Origin: an uncultured Collinsella sp.
GTDB lineage: Bacteria; Actinomycetota; Coriobacteriia; Coriobacteriales; Coriobacteriaceae
Assembly: GCA_900552395.1 (NCBI GenBank)
Contig: URZJ01000125.1
Coordinates: forward strand, 1-5,622
Length of the DNA: 5,622 nucleotides
Direction of reading: 5' to 3'
How positions within the stretch are numbered: position 1 is the stretch's first letter; each line of letters begins with the position of its first letter. Shown in pieces: positions 4,605 to 5,622 of this stretch. Made by a program: the position numbers and the translations under genes. The notes beneath the pieces are model-generated. The model did not search any database and had not been told where the DNA came from. It saw nothing but the letters and a program-made list of their open reading frames with translations.

Positions 4605-5622
4605 ATGTGCAATGTTTCGCTCAACGGTACGCAGCCGACCGATGCCTCTATCCGTGTCCTGCGTGCGCTTGAGGCAGCCGGTCTTGAGGCCTGGTACGTG
4701 GGCGGTTGGGTACGTGACGCCCTGATGGGACGTCCCAGCCACGATGTCGACATGTGCTGTAGCGGCCTGTGGCAGGAGTCCAAGGCGGCACTCGAGGCCG
4801 CCGGTATTGCCGTAGTTGAGTCGGGCATTAAATTTGGCGGCATTACGGCTATTTGCGATGGCGAGCGCATTGAGGTCACCACCTATCGCCTGGACGGCTT
4901 TTACACCGACGGCCGCCATCCCCAGAGTGTGGAGCGTGCGGCGTCGCTTGAGGACGATCTGGCGCGTCGTGACTTTACCGTTAACGCTATGGCCTGGCAT
5001 CCCGAGCGTGGTCTTGTCGACCGCTACGATGGTCAGGGCGACCTAGACCGCAAGCTCATCCGCGCCGTTGGAGATCCCAAGCGTCGTTTTAACGAGGACG
5101 CGCTTCGCATGCTGCGCGCGGTGCGTTTTGCCTGCCGTCTGGATTTTATGATCGAGCCTAAGACTAAACAGGCGCTTGCCGAGTGCGCGCCGCTGCTCGA
5201 TGCAGTGGCGCGCGAGCGCGTGGGCATTGAGCTCGAGGGTATCCTTTCGACCGGCCACGGGGGAGACGCCATGCTGCGCTACCCCGAGCTCATCTGCGCC
5301 GCCGTGCCCGAGTTGGCAGCGGGTCGCGGGTTTGATCAGCGCAGCGTCTATCATGCGTTTAACGTTTACGAGCATATCGCCCGTGTGCTGACGGTGGCGG
5401 GGGAGTTGGCGCTGTGCGACGGCTTTACACCCTCAATGAGCCTAATGTGGGCGGCGTTTTTGCACGACGTGCGCAGCCGCGGCGTGCGGACGGTGCTCGG
5501 CTCGGCGTCGAAGAACGCGGGGACGATCCTCGACCGGTGCGGCCTTCGGCCGCTGTTCGACGCCGTGGTCGACGGCAACGAGGTTTCGCGGGCCAAACCC
5601 GATCCCGAGGTTTTCCTGAAGG
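4605..5622 (+). CDS. cca: CCA-adding tRNA nucleotidyltransferase, 5' part, running in frame into foreign sequence; no stop in window
   Basis: Residues 1-289 are a class II CCA-adding enzyme/poly(A) polymerase family protein, which adds or repairs the 3' CCA of tRNAs in the cytoplasm. Visible motifs are VGGWVRD (32-38) and HDVDM with the metal-binding aspartates Asp47 and Asp49 of the nucleotidyltransferase head, EVTTYR, LARRDFTVNAMA, and RFNEDALRMLRAVRF of the RNA- and nucleotide-binding neck. The HD-domain start follows (YHAFNVYEHI, then AAFLHDV with His287 and Asp288). The family continues HDxGKP here. Instead, codon 290 (base 5472) switches to beta-phosphoglucomutase-like sequence, and the rest of the HD domain and the C-terminus are missing. 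AGGAGG (4591-4596) lies eight bases before the ATG. The first 289 residues are secure. The remaining frame should not be annotated as CCA enzyme. Confidence 0.85.
   Translation, partial: MCNVSLNGTQPTDASIRVLRALEAAGLEAWYVGGWVRDALMGRPSHDVDMCCSGLWQESKAALEAAGIAVVESGIKFGGITAICDGERIEVTTYRLDGFYTDGRHPQSVERAASLEDDLARRDFTVNAMAWHPERGLVDRYDGQGDLDRKLIRAVGDPKRRFNEDALRMLRAVRFACRLDFMIEPKTKQALAECAPLLDAVARERVGIELEGILSTGHGGDAMLRYPELICAAVPELAAGRGFDQRSVYHAFNVYEHIARVLTVAGELALCDGFTPSMSLMWAAFLHDVRSRGVRTVLGSASKNAGTILDRCGLRPLFDAVVDGNEVSRAKPDPEVFLK
5472..5622 (+). other. Internal fragment of a beta-phosphoglucomutase-like HAD hydrolase, joined in frame to cca
   Basis: These 50 codons encode a stretch typical of beta-phosphoglucomutase (isomerises beta-glucose-1-phosphate and glucose-6-phosphate). 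LGSASKNA matches HAD motif II with its Ser and the SxSKN substrate-binding run; LRPLFDAVVDG and AKPDPEVF follow, the latter with the motif III lysine. The fragment corresponds to the middle of the protein. The N-terminal HAD motif I (DxD) and cap domain are absent, and the C-terminus lies past the window end. Codon style differs sharply from everything upstream (CGG, GCG, TCG and ACG common). It is best read as DNA of another organism or locus joined here. The true start of the foreign part may lie in the bases just before 5472, which suit both families. Confidence 0.8.

Noticed and set aside
4605..5622. A genuine new CCA-enzyme/HAD-phosphatase fusion protein
   Set aside because: Both partners are cut inside essential domains and codon usage changes at the join. 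Kept as a probable chimera in the findings, not called as a new protein.

Overview
The window looks like a chromosomal piece of a high-GC actinobacterium of the Coriobacteriia, most like Collinsella. This is an inference from codon style (strong GAG, AAG, CTG, GTC and GCC preference; arginine almost only CGC/CGT) and remembered protein similarity, not from a search. All genes are on the + strand. No tRNA, rRNA, CRISPR array, insertion sequence or origin was seen.

Bases 1-216 are a leader and control region: a perfect hairpin at the left edge, an AT-rich probable promoter near 143-151, and a structured 5' UTR. Then come ptsH (HPr, 217-480) and ptsI (Enzyme I, 614-2317), the two general proteins of the phosphoenolpyruvate:sugar phosphotransferase system (PTS). 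A terminator-like hairpin lies between them and may attenuate ptsI relative to ptsH. After another hairpin lies a first PfkB/FruK-type sugar-phosphate kinase (2392-3324), closed by a strong intrinsic terminator (3351-3385). A second paralogous kinase of the same length (3508-4440) has its own probable promoter and its own terminator (4474-4507). Together these genes can link PEP-driven sugar uptake to phosphorylation of the incoming sugar phosphate: the PTS would give fructose-1-phosphate or a similar ester, and the kinases would give the bisphosphate. No sugar-specific PTS permease (EII) is in the window.

The last gene (from 4605) begins as a clear CCA-adding tRNA nucleotidyltransferase with an HD domain, unrelated to the PTS. 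After residue 289 (base 5471), immediately after the His-Asp of the HD motif, the same reading frame turns into the middle of a beta-phosphoglucomutase-like HAD phosphatase and runs off the window end. Codon use changes at the same point: CGG arginine codons appear four times in 50 codons after being absent from the roughly 1,560 codons before. The likeliest reading is a chimeric contig end (assembly join at a short shared sequence), not a new fusion protein. It is the most important thing for a user of this sequence to know.

The main biological curiosities are an 8-base anti-Shine-Dalgarno element in the ptsH leader with a competing hairpin, hairpins in both gaps of the ptsH-ptsI-kinase operon, and a first kinase that departs from the family at a sugar-binding asparagine and a nucleotide-binding loop.
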